64,000 nt of DNA, from positions 1 through 64,000 of the forward strand of contig JANQPH010000020.1 of assembly GCA_028285405.1 (NCBI GenBank). The letters run 5' to 3'. The notes under the pieces were generated by a model. The model ran no database searches and was not told the origin of the DNA. It saw only the letters and a list, made by a program, of their open reading frames with translations. Made by a program: the position numbers and the translations under genes. Positions 49,449 through 56,842 of this stretch are shown here, one piece after another; positions within the stretch are counted from its first letter, which is position 1, and each line of letters opens with the position of its first letter. The stretch is from Thermoleophilia bacterium. GTDB taxonomy: Bacteria; Actinomycetota; Thermoleophilia; Miltoncostaeales; Miltoncostaeaceae.

Positions 49449-49760
49449 TCACCCAGGCGTGAACGACGACTTCTCGTCTCCATCGACGCCGGTTGTCTCA
49501 ATCGCCTCGGTCAGCTCGAACGCGAGGGCCTAGGCGCAGTCCCCACAGAAGGTCGTGACGACCCGCTCGCCCGGGGCGGCTAGTCGGGCCGCCTCGATTC
49601 AAGGAAGTCGGCCATCCTGCGCCAGCCGTTGGAGGCGAAGGTGGCCTGGTCGATCACCTCATCGGCCTGGGCGAGCGGGTCCCGGGTCGCGCCGCTGCTG
49701 CAGTAACGCCGCCCCCGCCGAACTCGATCTCCGTCACCTGCCGACGGCTCGCGCGCTGCC
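49449..49760 (-). pseudogene. decayed gene remnant
   Basis: The only stretch over 300 bases without a gene in the island (49444-49883) holds protein-like fragments on the complement. One frame reads RRYCSSGATRDPLAQADEV and FASNGWRRMADFLESRRPD, then stops at 49580; a shifted frame continues with APGERVVTTFCGDCA, a TAG at 49530, and after it ALAFELTEAIETTG to TGA 49449. One frameshift plus one in-frame stop would join them. Third positions are GC-rich throughout. Original function unknown; the cysteines suggest metal binding. Confidence 0.5.
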
Positions 49761-49845
49761 GCTCGAATCGAGCGCGCGCTTGGTGGACGCTAGGCGAGAG
49801 TTCATGCGGGCCCCACTTCCGCCGCCGATGGCCGCCGCGGCCTGT

Positions 49846-49864
49846 GGGAAGATTCGAACCTCCC
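49846..49864 (-). other. isolated tRNA T-arm-like sequence
   Basis: On the complement GGGAGGTTCGAATCTTCCC can form a T-arm (5-bp stem, TTCGAAT loop) with no other tRNA parts around it. It shares 11 bases (GATTCGAACCT) with the tRNA-Met att repeats and may be the scar of another attachment site. Confidence 0.4.
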
Positions 49865-49883
49865 CGACGCCAGGAGGCACGCG

Positions 49884-50114
49884 ATGACCACTTCCGAGGA
49901 ACTGGAGCGAGCCAGCGAGATTGCCGTCTTGATCTTGCAATCGCGCGGTGAGGGGCTGCTAATGAGCGACCTGACAGGCGAGATCGAGGAGGAGACCGGG
50001 TTCCAGGTATCCAGTGAGATGGCCCAGTTCGCGGTCTTGAGCCTTGTCGATGAGGGAGTGCTTGAGTTGGACGCTAAGACCTACGTCCTAAGGCCAGCCC
50101 TGGCTGCTAGGTGA
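49884..50114 (+). CDS. 76-residue winged-helix-like protein (island)
   Basis: A small protein with helix-helix-helix-strand content: EELERASEIAVLILQSRG, SDLTGEIEEETGFQVSSEMAQFAVLSLVDEG, then VLELDAKTYVLRP as a possible wing. ATG 49884 has a perfect AGGAGG six bases upstream. Its TGA overlaps the dGTPase GTG as GTGA, so it is made together with that enzyme and could be its regulator or partner. Homology is not recognised. Confidence 0.75.
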   Translation: MTTSEELERASEIAVLILQSRGEGLLMSDLTGEIEEETGFQVSSEMAQFAVLSLVDEGVLELDAKTYVLRPALAAR

Positions 50115-51484
50115 CCAAGCGCCAGGGTCCCCTTGCGTCGCTCTGGGAGGTCCATAGTGACGGTAGGTGTGCACGCAGGCTGCCGCTCGGGCCGCCCGCG
50201 CACCGAACGGATGCGCAGCGGGACCGGGATCGCGTCCTCTATTGCGAGGCTTTTCAAAGACTGGGTGCGGTTACGCAGGTCACTGCACCCGAACCTGGGC
50301 TTTCGTTTCACTCCCGGCTGACGCACAGCCTGAAGGTTGCGCAGCTCTCCCGAAGGCTCGCGGAACGCCTCAAGGCAGAGGCAGAGAACCGAACGGGTGC
50401 CCTCAAGCTGTCTCTTGAGGCGCTCGACGTGGACGCTTGCGAAGCGGCGGCGCTCGCGCACGACCTTGGGCATCCGCCGTTCGGCCATATCGGGGAAGAG
50501 GAGCTGAACGAGCTCGCGTCTGACATTGGCGGGTTCGAGGGGAACGCCCAGAGCTTTCGGATCGTCGCCCATCTCGCGACGCCGTCGAGACGGAAAGAGG
50601 CCGGACTGAACCTGAGCCGGCAAACCCTCCTGGCGCTAATGAAGTACCCCTGGGCGAGGGACAAGAACGACCCCAAGCGCTCCGAGAAGTGGGGCTACTA
50701 CCAGGAGGACGCGAAGGACGCCGAGGCGTTTGAGTGGGCGTGGAACGGGGTGAACCGCGCTTCGGACGAGCATCGGACGCTCGAGGCGGAAGTGATGGAC
50801 TACGCCGACGATGTCACATACGCCGTACACGACCTGGACGATTTCTACAGGGCAGGCTTGATCCCGCTCGAGCTCCTCGTTGCTTCGCGGCGTCAGCGGC
50901 GGCGCTTCTATGGCCAACTCGCGAACCGCCGCAAGGGTGGGACCCTCGCGACGAACCTCAAGGAGATCGAGGAGACCGGCGAGGACGGGCTCTTTCAGGA
51001 GCGGCTTCGGGTTAGTCGTGCCTTCGACGGCGGCATCGACCAGAGAATGCTCCTTGCTCGCGTCGCTTCTCGTCTCATTACGGACCTCGTCGACGAGTTC
51101 CATGTCTACCCGACGCCCGCCCCCGAGGTTCGGGTCGCGGGGGACGTCGAGACAAAGATCGAGATCTTGAAGGGCCTGACACGTGTCTACGTCATTGGTA
51201 GGCCAGCTTTTGGCATGACGCAGGCGGGCCAACGCCAGTTGGTCCGCGACCTGTACGACTTCTTTGAGGATGTCGTCTTGGAGAAGGGGGCACGCAAGCG
51301 CGACCGACACGCCCTTGGCCCTCTCCACGAGTCGAGACTGCGCGCGGCGAAGGATGATGAGGTCGCCCGAAAGCGCGTAGCCATCGACTTGATTGCGGGC
51401 CTGAGCGAGCCGGCGGCGATCAAGCTCCACAGGCAGTTGTTTGGAGGCCTGCCGCCCCCCATCCAAAGCAACGCACTGGTCTAG
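50111..51484 (+). CDS. dGTP triphosphohydrolase-family protein (island)
   Basis: A 457-residue HD-domain dNTPase. Family motifs are intact in order: RVLYCEAFQRLGAVTQV, SRLTHSLKVAQLSRRLAERL (near 70), ALAHDLGHPPFGHIGEEEL with the metal-binding HD (near 118), GGFEGNAQSFRIV, and EVMDYADDVTYAVHDLDDF. Such enzymes release triphosphate from dGTP or other dNTPs; some bacterial homologues block phage by depleting dNTPs. GTG 50111 overlaps the previous stop. Location in a tRNA island and A/T-richer codons point to recent acquisition, so a defence role is more likely than housekeeping. Confidence 0.92.
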   Translation: MTKRQGPLASLWEVHSDGRCARRLPLGPPAHRTDAQRDRDRVLYCEAFQRLGAVTQVTAPEPGLSFHSRLTHSLKVAQLSRRLAERLKAEAENRTGALKLSLEALDVDACEAAALAHDLGHPPFGHIGEEELNELASDIGGFEGNAQSFRIVAHLATPSRRKEAGLNLSRQTLLALMKYPWARDKNDPKRSEKWGYYQEDAKDAEAFEWAWNGVNRASDEHRTLEAEVMDYADDVTYAVHDLDDFYRAGLIPLELLVASRRQRRRFYGQLANRRKGGTLATNLKEIEETGEDGLFQERLRVSRAFDGGIDQRMLLARVASRLITDLVDEFHVYPTPAPEVRVAGDVETKIEILKGLTRVYVIGRPAFGMTQAGQRQLVRDLYDFFEDVVLEKGARKRDRHALGPLHESRLRAAKDDEVARKRVAIDLIAGLSEPAAIKLHRQLFGGLPPPIQSNALV

Positions 51485-51571
51485 AGCCTGGCCGCGGCAA
51501 ATGCGTCAGCATCGGATCGGATATGGCGGGGGTGCCCCCCAGCAGATCAATGATGCTTGCAGGGAAAATGG

Positions 51572-51645
51572 TGGGCGCGCCAGGATTCGAACCTGGGTCA
51601 CTGGGATTATGAGTCCCGTGCTCTGACCAACTGAGCTACGCGCCC
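51572..51645 (-). tRNA. tRNA-Met (CAT), elongator type
   Basis: On the complement the acceptor is GGGCGCG/CGCGCCC, the D-arm GCTCAGTTGGTCAGAGC, the anticodon loop CTCATAA with CAT, and the T-arm CCAGGTTCGAATCCTGG. The discriminator is A; CCA is not encoded. The loop context fits elongator Met; tRNA-Ile2 cannot be wholly excluded. Its last 40 bases recur at 48615. Confidence 0.93.
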
Positions 51646-51712
51646 TGTGTGCCCGTTCGACGCGGACGGGTCGCATGAGCCTAGCCCGCAGGATGGCGTC
51701 ACGATTCCCAGC

Positions 51713-52297
51713 ATGGACCCGACGGTCGCGTGGATCCCGGAGGCCGAAGAGGGGCGGGTTCGCCTCGTGCCTCTCGGTGCCGAGGCGCTGGTTGCGCTCG
51801 ACCGGCTCGAGGGGGGTCGGCTCGCCGCGCTGACGCGGCTGGTCTGGCCGCAACCGGTCGAGGCCCCCCCGCTCGTCGCTGAGCACCTCGACTTCCTCGC
51901 CGACCGGGTCAGGACCGAGGGCGCCGCCGGGGGGTGGTGGAACTGGGCGATCGCGACCGGGCGCCACGCCGCCGGGGTGCTGGGGTGCTCGGGGCCGTTG
52001 ACCGACGGGGGCGTCGCCGAGGTGGGCTACAGCCTGTACCCGGGGTTCCGTGGGCAGGGCCTGGCGAGCGGGGCGCTGCGTCTGGCGATCCCGCTCATCC
52101 TGGCACGGCCGGGCGTCACGCGAATCCGTGCCACCGTGCCGGTCGCCAACGAGGCGTCGCAGTGGGTCGCCCATCGCGCCGGCCTGTCGATCGTCCGACG
52201 CGGGAGCTCGGCCGAGGACGGCGAGACGCTGGTCTTCGAGGGTCCGGCCGGGACCTCGGACGACGCGACGGACGGTCGGTCGCCGACGGAGCGCTGA
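51713..52297 (+). CDS. GNAT-family acetyltransferase (RimJ/RimL-like)
   Basis: A 194-residue acetyltransferase. An N-terminal strand (VRLVPLGAEALVALDRLEGG), then GVAEVGYSLYPGFRGQGLASGALRLAIPLIL (acetyl-CoA loop) and VPVANEASQWVAHRAGLSIVRRG match the RimJ/RimL-like class that acetylates protein N-termini or antibiotics. ATG 51713 starts the homologous part; the frame is open to 51647 across the tRNA flank. Confidence 0.87.
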   Translation: MDPTVAWIPEAEEGRVRLVPLGAEALVALDRLEGGRLAALTRLVWPQPVEAPPLVAEHLDFLADRVRTEGAAGGWWNWAIATGRHAAGVLGCSGPLTDGGVAEVGYSLYPGFRGQGLASGALRLAIPLILARPGVTRIRATVPVANEASQWVAHRAGLSIVRRGSSAEDGETLVFEGPAGTSDDATDGRSPTER

Positions 52298-52362
52298 CGT
52301 CGTGTGAGGGCCCGCTCCGTCGCGGAGCGACCTCGATCGGCTTGGTGGTCTGCGGCGCGGGA

Positions 52363-52368
52363 TAGTGT
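52363..52368 (+). promoter_or_regulatory. -10 box TAGTGT, gene at 52379
   Basis: TAGTGT ends 10 bases before ATG 52379; at most a few untranslated bases. Confidence 0.4.
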
Positions 52369-52378
52369 GCCCGCCCTG

Positions 52379-53566
52379 ATGGCGAAGACGCTCCCGGCCC
52401 TCGGACTGATCGGGACGGCTGCTGCGCTCGGCGTGATCGGCGCGACCGCGCCGTCGTCGGCGAGCGCGGAGCCCGTCGAGCTGGCTCGTCAGCCCGGGGT
52501 CGTGAAGGACGTCGTGCGGGGAGACCGCTGGACCGCGTGGACGCGCTGCCTCGGCGCGAACGGTCCGAGCGACGTGTGGGTGACCCGCTCGGCGAAGAGC
52601 CCGAACATGCGGGTGAAGGGTCTGCGTCGGCGCGGGGCCTGCTCACCCCACGATCTCCTGGGCGTGTTCCGGAACAGGCTCGTCGTCCAGCTCGGCCAGC
52701 CCGGCACGCGGCGCATCATCGAGGTCGACGTGCGCACCGGCCGCCAGCGTCAGGTCGTGGCCGAGACACCGGGCGACAGCGGCGTCGAGATCGTCGACGC
52801 CGACGTCGCGGGGCGACGCATCGCCTGGGTCCAGGTCGTTGGTCCGCCGGAGGCCCGCGAGGCGCAGGTCGTGCGCGGGACCGTCGGCAGTCGGGCCACT
52901 CGGGTGCTCCACCGGCGGACCCTCTTCGGCGGGGCGGTCGAGCTGGTCGGCGTGTGGGTGAACCCGCGCGGCGAGGTGGCCTACCGCGAGGTGCTGCGGG
53001 GCGCGCTCTACGGCTACAGCGCCCGCGAGGAGCGGGTCGAGCGGATCGACCGCGCGGGCCGCACGACGACGCTCGCCAGCCCGGCGCCGGGCACGTCGAT
53101 CGTCGCCGCCGACCTCGGCAACAGGCGGTTCTCGTACTCGCTCGCCCGGGACGACTCTCGGCGGATATGGATCTTCACGCGCGATCTCGAGAGCGGCGCG
53201 AAGCGGCGCGTCCGCGTCGTGCTCGGCGCGCCGCTGCGCCTGCCGCGCATCCCGCCCGCCGTGCCCGCGCCGCAGGTCGACGGCCGGCTGACCGTGTGGC
53301 GCGAGCGGATCCCCGTCAAGCGCTCCTTCAACGACGCGATCCGGATGGCGCGCGGGCTCGCCCTGGTCAAGAGGCCCATCGAGAAGCGTCGCGACGTCCG
53401 GTCGCAGCGGTGGTTCGTGGCCCCGCCGAGCATCAGCCGGAACGTGATCGCCTGGGCCGAGGTTCGCCTCCCCGCCGCCGGCGGGTGGCGAGGCGGCTAC
53501 TTCGGCGTCCCGCGGGGCAAGGGGCGCGGGACGTCGACCGTCTACACCCTCAGGGTTCGCCGCTGA
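52379..53566 (+). CDS. secreted protein with propeller-like repeats, unknown
   Basis: A 395-residue exported protein. The signal peptide is MAKTLPALGLIGTAAALGVIG, ending at ASA. The mature part has repeated blocks of about 45 residues with short strands and a recurring pattern of a hydrophobic strand, Asp or Gly, then Trp or Tyr (DRWTAWTRCLG; GRRIAWVQVVG; NRRFSYSLAR; NVIAWAEVRL), suggesting a WD40/TolB-like propeller. No enzyme motif. Function unknown. Confidence 0.78.
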   Translation: MAKTLPALGLIGTAAALGVIGATAPSSASAEPVELARQPGVVKDVVRGDRWTAWTRCLGANGPSDVWVTRSAKSPNMRVKGLRRRGACSPHDLLGVFRNRLVVQLGQPGTRRIIEVDVRTGRQRQVVAETPGDSGVEIVDADVAGRRIAWVQVVGPPEAREAQVVRGTVGSRATRVLHRRTLFGGAVELVGVWVNPRGEVAYREVLRGALYGYSAREERVERIDRAGRTTTLASPAPGTSIVAADLGNRRFSYSLARDDSRRIWIFTRDLESGAKRRVRVVLGAPLRLPRIPPAVPAPQVDGRLTVWRERIPVKRSFNDAIRMARGLALVKRPIEKRRDVRSQRWFVAPPSISRNVIAWAEVRLPAAGGWRGGYFGVPRGKGRGTSTVYTLRVRR

Positions 53567-53591
53567 GGCACAGGGAGGCCGCCGGCTCCTC

Positions 53592-53597
53592 TAGTGT
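53592..53597 (+). promoter_or_regulatory. -10 box TAGTGT, flavin reductase gene
   Basis: TAGTGT lies seven bases before GTG 53605; leaderless start. Confidence 0.5.
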
Positions 53598-53604
53598 CGC
53601 CCAG

Positions 53605-54129
53605 GTGAGTTCGGAACCGGCTGCCGGGGCGTCGAGCGGCCAGGACGGCGAGGCGGCCGTCTCGGCCGACGACTTCCGCGACGCGATGTCGCGCTGGGCC
53701 AGCGGGGTCACGATCGTGACCGCGACCGGGCCGTCCGGTGAGCCGGTGGGGATGACCGCGTCGTCGTTCACCGCGGTCTCGCTCGCGCCCCCGCTCGTCC
53801 TCGTCTGCGTCTCGGTCGAGGCCCAGTCGCACGACCCGCTGGTCGGCGCGCCCGGTTTCTACGTGCACGTGCTCTCGCGCGAGCAGGAGCACCTCTCCCG
53901 CTCGTTCGCCACGCCCGGCCCGGAGAAGTTCGCCGAGCTCGAGCGACCCGAGGTCGGGCGGTTCGACGCGCCGCTCCTTCCCGTCGGCGTCGCGCGACTG
54001 GCCTGCGCGCACCACGCGGCCCATCGGCTCGGGGACCACACGGTCCTCGCCGGTCGGGTCGTGCGCACCGAGGTGCGGGACGAGCCGCCCCTGCTCTACG
54101 CCGCCCGCGACTACCACGGGCTCGGCTGA
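53605..54129 (+). CDS. flavin reductase domain protein
   Basis: A 174-residue FMN-binding split-barrel protein. FRDAMSRWASGVTIVTATGPSGEPVGMTASSFTAVSLAPPLVLVCV is the family signature, followed by GFYVHVLSREQEHLSRSFA. Supplies reduced flavin to a monooxygenase or acts as a stand-alone reductase. No monooxygenase gene is adjacent. The first 20 residues are disordered. Confidence 0.93.
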   Translation: MSSEPAAGASSGQDGEAAVSADDFRDAMSRWASGVTIVTATGPSGEPVGMTASSFTAVSLAPPLVLVCVSVEAQSHDPLVGAPGFYVHVLSREQEHLSRSFATPGPEKFAELERPEVGRFDAPLLPVGVARLACAHHAAHRLGDHTVLAGRVVRTEVRDEPPLLYAARDYHGLG

Positions 54130-54156
54130 GCGGCCGCGGCGGTCAGCCGCCGCCCG

Positions 54157-54684
54157 TCACCGCCGCCACTTGATCGTGCAGCCCACCGCCGCGGTGTCCG
54201 TCACCTCGGGCGCGCCGCCCGTGAGGACGGCGTCGAGTGCGTCTCGTAGATACGACGCGCGCACCGCGTCGGCGTCTCGTGAGTCGTCGATCGCCCCGTG
54301 GTACGCCAGCCCCGTGCCCGGGCCGAACACGAACAGCTCGGGCGTCCGCTCGGCCCCGTAGGCCCGCGGGACGTCCTGCGACTCGTCGAAGGCGTAGGTG
54401 AAGGCAAAGGCCTTCTCGCGCGCATGCTCCACCATCGCCTCGAACGAGTCGGCGGGGTACGACTCCGGGTCGTTGGCATTGATCGCAACGAACCGGGCGC
54501 GGCCGCCGTACTCGCGGGCGACGTCGTTGAACCGGTCCTCCCAGGCGCGCACGTAGGGGCAGTGATTGCACCAGAACGCGACCACGAGCGGCTGCTCGGC
54601 GCCCTCGGAGCGGGCGGTCGCGGTTGCCCCGTCGGTGGTCGGAAGGGCGAAGTCCGGTGCCGGGTCCCCGCTCGTCAACGTCAT
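54157..54684 (-). CDS. AhpC/TSA-Redoxin family thioredoxin-like protein
   Basis: A 175-residue redoxin. The N-terminal GDPAPDFALPTTDG, active site VVAFWCNHCPYVRAWEDRF with a Cys-x-x-Cys pair, and AINANDPESYPADSFEAM fit the group of cytosolic redoxins with CxxC. ATG 54684 overlaps the upstream gene's stop. Probably reduces thiols or peroxides. Confidence 0.92.
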   Translation of the reverse strand: MTLTSGDPAPDFALPTTDGATATARSEGAEQPLVVAFWCNHCPYVRAWEDRFNDVAREYGGRARFVAINANDPESYPADSFEAMVEHAREKAFAFTYAFDESQDVPRAYGAERTPELFVFGPGTGLAYHGAIDDSRDADAVRASYLRDALDAVLTGGAPEVTDTAAVGCTIKWRR

Positions 54685-55061
54685 GTCTCGACCTCCTGGG
54701 TGGGGGAGCGTCTCGCGTTCGCCTCGCTGAGGGCGGTCGCGAGCTGGGTCAGTGCCGGGAGCGGGCCGATGCGCCCGTCCGGGAGCTCGTAGGCCCTACA
54801 GACATCCATTCGATGGGGCACGAGCGGGTCGGGTGCCGCCAGGTCGTCGCCGTCCACCAGGTAGGTGGGGGAGCCCGCAAACCGCAGCTCCTGCGCCTGG
54901 GCGTCGGTCGTGACCTCCACCGGCTGTACGGCGACCGGAACACCCGAGGCGCGGGACGCGGCGTCGATCAGCTCACGCCCTTCCTCGTGCGACGGGCACT
55001 CGCGGCTGAAGAGGTAGACGACCTCGACCGGAGGGGTCTCGGCGGGGGTTGGCCGCTGCAC
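54681..55061 (-). CDS. thioredoxin-fold protein with single active-site Cys
   Basis: A 126-residue protein of a thioredoxin-like shape: VEVVYLFSRECPSHEEGRELIDAA has Cys at the first active-site position and Ser in place of the second, then LRFAGSPTYLVDGDDL with the cis-Pro. Seen often beside redoxins; it may relay thiols. GTG 55061 is seven bases from a TACGAT -10 box, which overrides the ATG at 55082. It overlaps the redoxin gene by ATGA. Confidence 0.83.
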   Translation of the reverse strand: MQRPTPAETPPVEVVYLFSRECPSHEEGRELIDAASRASGVPVAVQPVEVTTDAQAQELRFAGSPTYLVDGDDLAAPDPLVPHRMDVCRAYELPDGRIGPLPALTQLATALSEANARRSPTQEVET

Positions 55062-55068
55062 ACGAGCT

Positions 55069-55074
55069 ATCGTA
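55069..55074 (-). promoter_or_regulatory. -10 box TACGAT, thioredoxin-fold and redoxin operon
   Basis: TACGAT on the complement, seven bases before GTG 55061; leaderless start. Confidence 0.5.
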
Positions 55075-55125
55075 GGCGCCATCTCGCGCCCTGATCATGG
55101 AACCGACGACGGCCGCCGGCTCGCC

Positions 55126-55932
55126 GTGGAAGGCCCTGTGGGCATCTTCGACTCGGGCGTCGGGGGCCTGACGGTCCTCAGGAGCTGCCTCGCGGCGCTC
55201 TCGGCCGAGGACTTCGTGTACTTCGGCGACACCGACAAGTTCCCGTACGGCGATCGCGCGGACGACGACCTGCGCGAGCGCGCGCGGCTGGTCGGTGGCT
55301 GGCTGACCGAGGCCGGCGCCAAGCTCATCGTCGTCGCGTGCAACACGGCCTCCGCCGCGGCGCTCGGCACGCTCCAGCAGGAGCTGTCGATCCCGGTGAT
55401 CGGCGTGATGGCGCCGGAGGCTCGCGCGGCCGTCCAGTCGACGCGCAACGGCCGGGTTGGGCTGATGGCCACCGAGGCCACCGTTCGCTCCGGCTCCTAC
55501 GAGCGGCTCATCCTCGACAACGACGCCGGGGTCGACGTCACGAGCGTCGCCTGCCCCGCGCTCGCGCCGGCGATCCAGCGCGTGGAGCCGTACGACGACG
55601 AGATCGTCCGGCTCGTCGACGAGTACACGGCGCCGCTGCGCGAGGCGGGGGTCGACACGGTCATCCTGGGCTGCACGCACTACCCCCTCGTCGAGCACCT
55701 GCTGCGGCGGATGCTCCCCGGGGTCACGCTCATCTCGAGCGGCGAGGAGATCGCGCGCGAGGTGACCGAGAACCTGACGCGGCGCGAGCTCGATCGGGTG
55801 GACCGTCTGGGCACGTACCGGTTCGCCTGCAGCGGTGACGCCGAGTCGTTCCGCGCCTTCGGGGCGACCTTCCTCCAGATGCCGCTCGGCCGCATCGACG
55901 AGGTGGATCCCTCGGGCCTCCTGGCGCGCTAG
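55126..55932 (+). CDS. murI: glutamate racemase
   Basis: Makes D-glutamate for peptidoglycan. The family begins VGIFDSGVGGLTVLR; the two catalytic Cys lie in VVACNTASAAALG and ILGCTHYPLVEH. The 268-residue length is normal. GTG 55126 is used; the next GTG (55138) would also fit. Confidence 0.96.
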   Translation: MEGPVGIFDSGVGGLTVLRSCLAALSAEDFVYFGDTDKFPYGDRADDDLRERARLVGGWLTEAGAKLIVVACNTASAAALGTLQQELSIPVIGVMAPEARAAVQSTRNGRVGLMATEATVRSGSYERLILDNDAGVDVTSVACPALAPAIQRVEPYDDEIVRLVDEYTAPLREAGVDTVILGCTHYPLVEHLLRRMLPGVTLISSGEEIAREVTENLTRRELDRVDRLGTYRFACSGDAESFRAFGATFLQMPLGRIDEVDPSGLLAR

Positions 55933-55945
55933 CGCTCCGCGACCG

Positions 55946-56842
55946 GTGCCCGTCGATCGTCACCTGGTGACCCTCACCGCGAGCGACGGTGAGGTCCACG
56001 ACGCCCTGCTCGAGATCGATGAGCGCGCCGCGCGCAGCCGTCAGCGGGCGAGCGGTCGGCGCACCGCGATCGTCCACAGCCACGGCATCATGGGCAACTT
56101 CCTCGTCGGGACGCTTCGGTTCCTGCCCGGTCCGCTGGCACGCGCGGGATTCCCGGTGCTGGTGCTCGAGACGCGCATGAGCAACGTCGGGCAGCTCTTC
56201 GGCCAGGCCATCCTCGCCGAGGCCGCCCGCGACATCGACGCGGGCGTCCAGTGGCTCCGCGAGGAGGGCTTCGACCACATCGTCCTGTCGGGCTACTCGA
56301 GCGGGGCGACGCTCGCGATCAGGTACGCGGCCACCCATCACCTGCCCTGGCTGCGTGGGGTGATCTCGCTGGCGGGCCCGTGGGGCCTGCCGCAGTCGCT
56401 CGAGAACCGCTCAGGCCGGTACGGCGCGGATCCGTCCTACGACGAGGTCGTGCTGATGGCCCGCCGCGCGATCGGTGACGACCCCGACGATCCCACCGCG
56501 GACCGCCTGTTCGTCGTCGAGCGCAGTCGCGGGCCGACGCGCGAGCCCCGCGACAGCGAGGTCTACACCTACCGGACCTGGTGGCACTCGCGCGGCCCCG
56601 GCGCCGTGGCCGGCATGGCGTTCCGCCAGATCGGCTCGGTGTGGGCGCCGCTGCTGCTCGTGCAGGGCAACGACGACGAGCACGTGAGCATGCACGAGGC
56701 GCACGCGCTTGCGTCGGTCGCGCGCAACGCGGGGAACCGCGACGTCGAGGTCGCCGAGATCCCCGGGGCGGACCACGCGTTCACCGGCACCGAGATCACG
56801 ACTCTCGACGCCGTGATCCCGTGGCTGCGGGAGCGCGCGTGA
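55946..56842 (+). CDS. alpha/beta hydrolase, paralogue 1
   Basis: A 298-residue hydrolase. The nucleophile elbow is LSGYSSGATLAIRYA, the acid lies in LLLVQGNDDEHVSMHEA, and His in IPGADHAFTG. GTG 55946. The gene after it encodes a similar protein and overlaps by GTGA; both share YTYRTWWHSRGPGA-type sequence before the Asp loop, so they arose by tandem duplication. The substrate may be an ester or lactone. Confidence 0.87.
   Translation: MPVDRHLVTLTASDGEVHDALLEIDERAARSRQRASGRRTAIVHSHGIMGNFLVGTLRFLPGPLARAGFPVLVLETRMSNVGQLFGQAILAEAARDIDAGVQWLREEGFDHIVLSGYSSGATLAIRYAATHHLPWLRGVISLAGPWGLPQSLENRSGRYGADPSYDEVVLMARRAIGDDPDDPTADRLFVVERSRGPTREPRDSEVYTYRTWWHSRGPGAVAGMAFRQIGSVWAPLLLVQGNDDEHVSMHEAHALASVARNAGNRDVEVAEIPGADHAFTGTEITTLDAVIPWLRERA

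Larger units (their letters stand above)
48615..51611. mobile_element. tRNA-Met-borne island of about 3 kb
   Basis: The 40-bp direct repeats at 48615-48654 and 51572-51611 bound a 2957-bp unit placed at the 3' end of tRNA-Met, the usual result of tyrosine-recombinase integration. Contents: a membrane-anchored protein, a decayed gene, a 76-residue winged-helix-like protein and a dGTPase. Codons inside use A/T at third positions more often than the flanks, suggesting transfer. No integrase or replication gene is present, so it is either a decayed element or one mobilised in trans. Confidence 0.8.

Noticed and set aside
49530-49582. Programmed TAG read-through joining fragments of the decayed gene.
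   Set aside because: A frameshift is also needed and no stimulatory signal is seen; decay is simpler.
48615-51611. Prophage or conjugative element.
   Set aside because: No integrase, structural, replication or transfer gene is visible in 3 kb; described only as an island.
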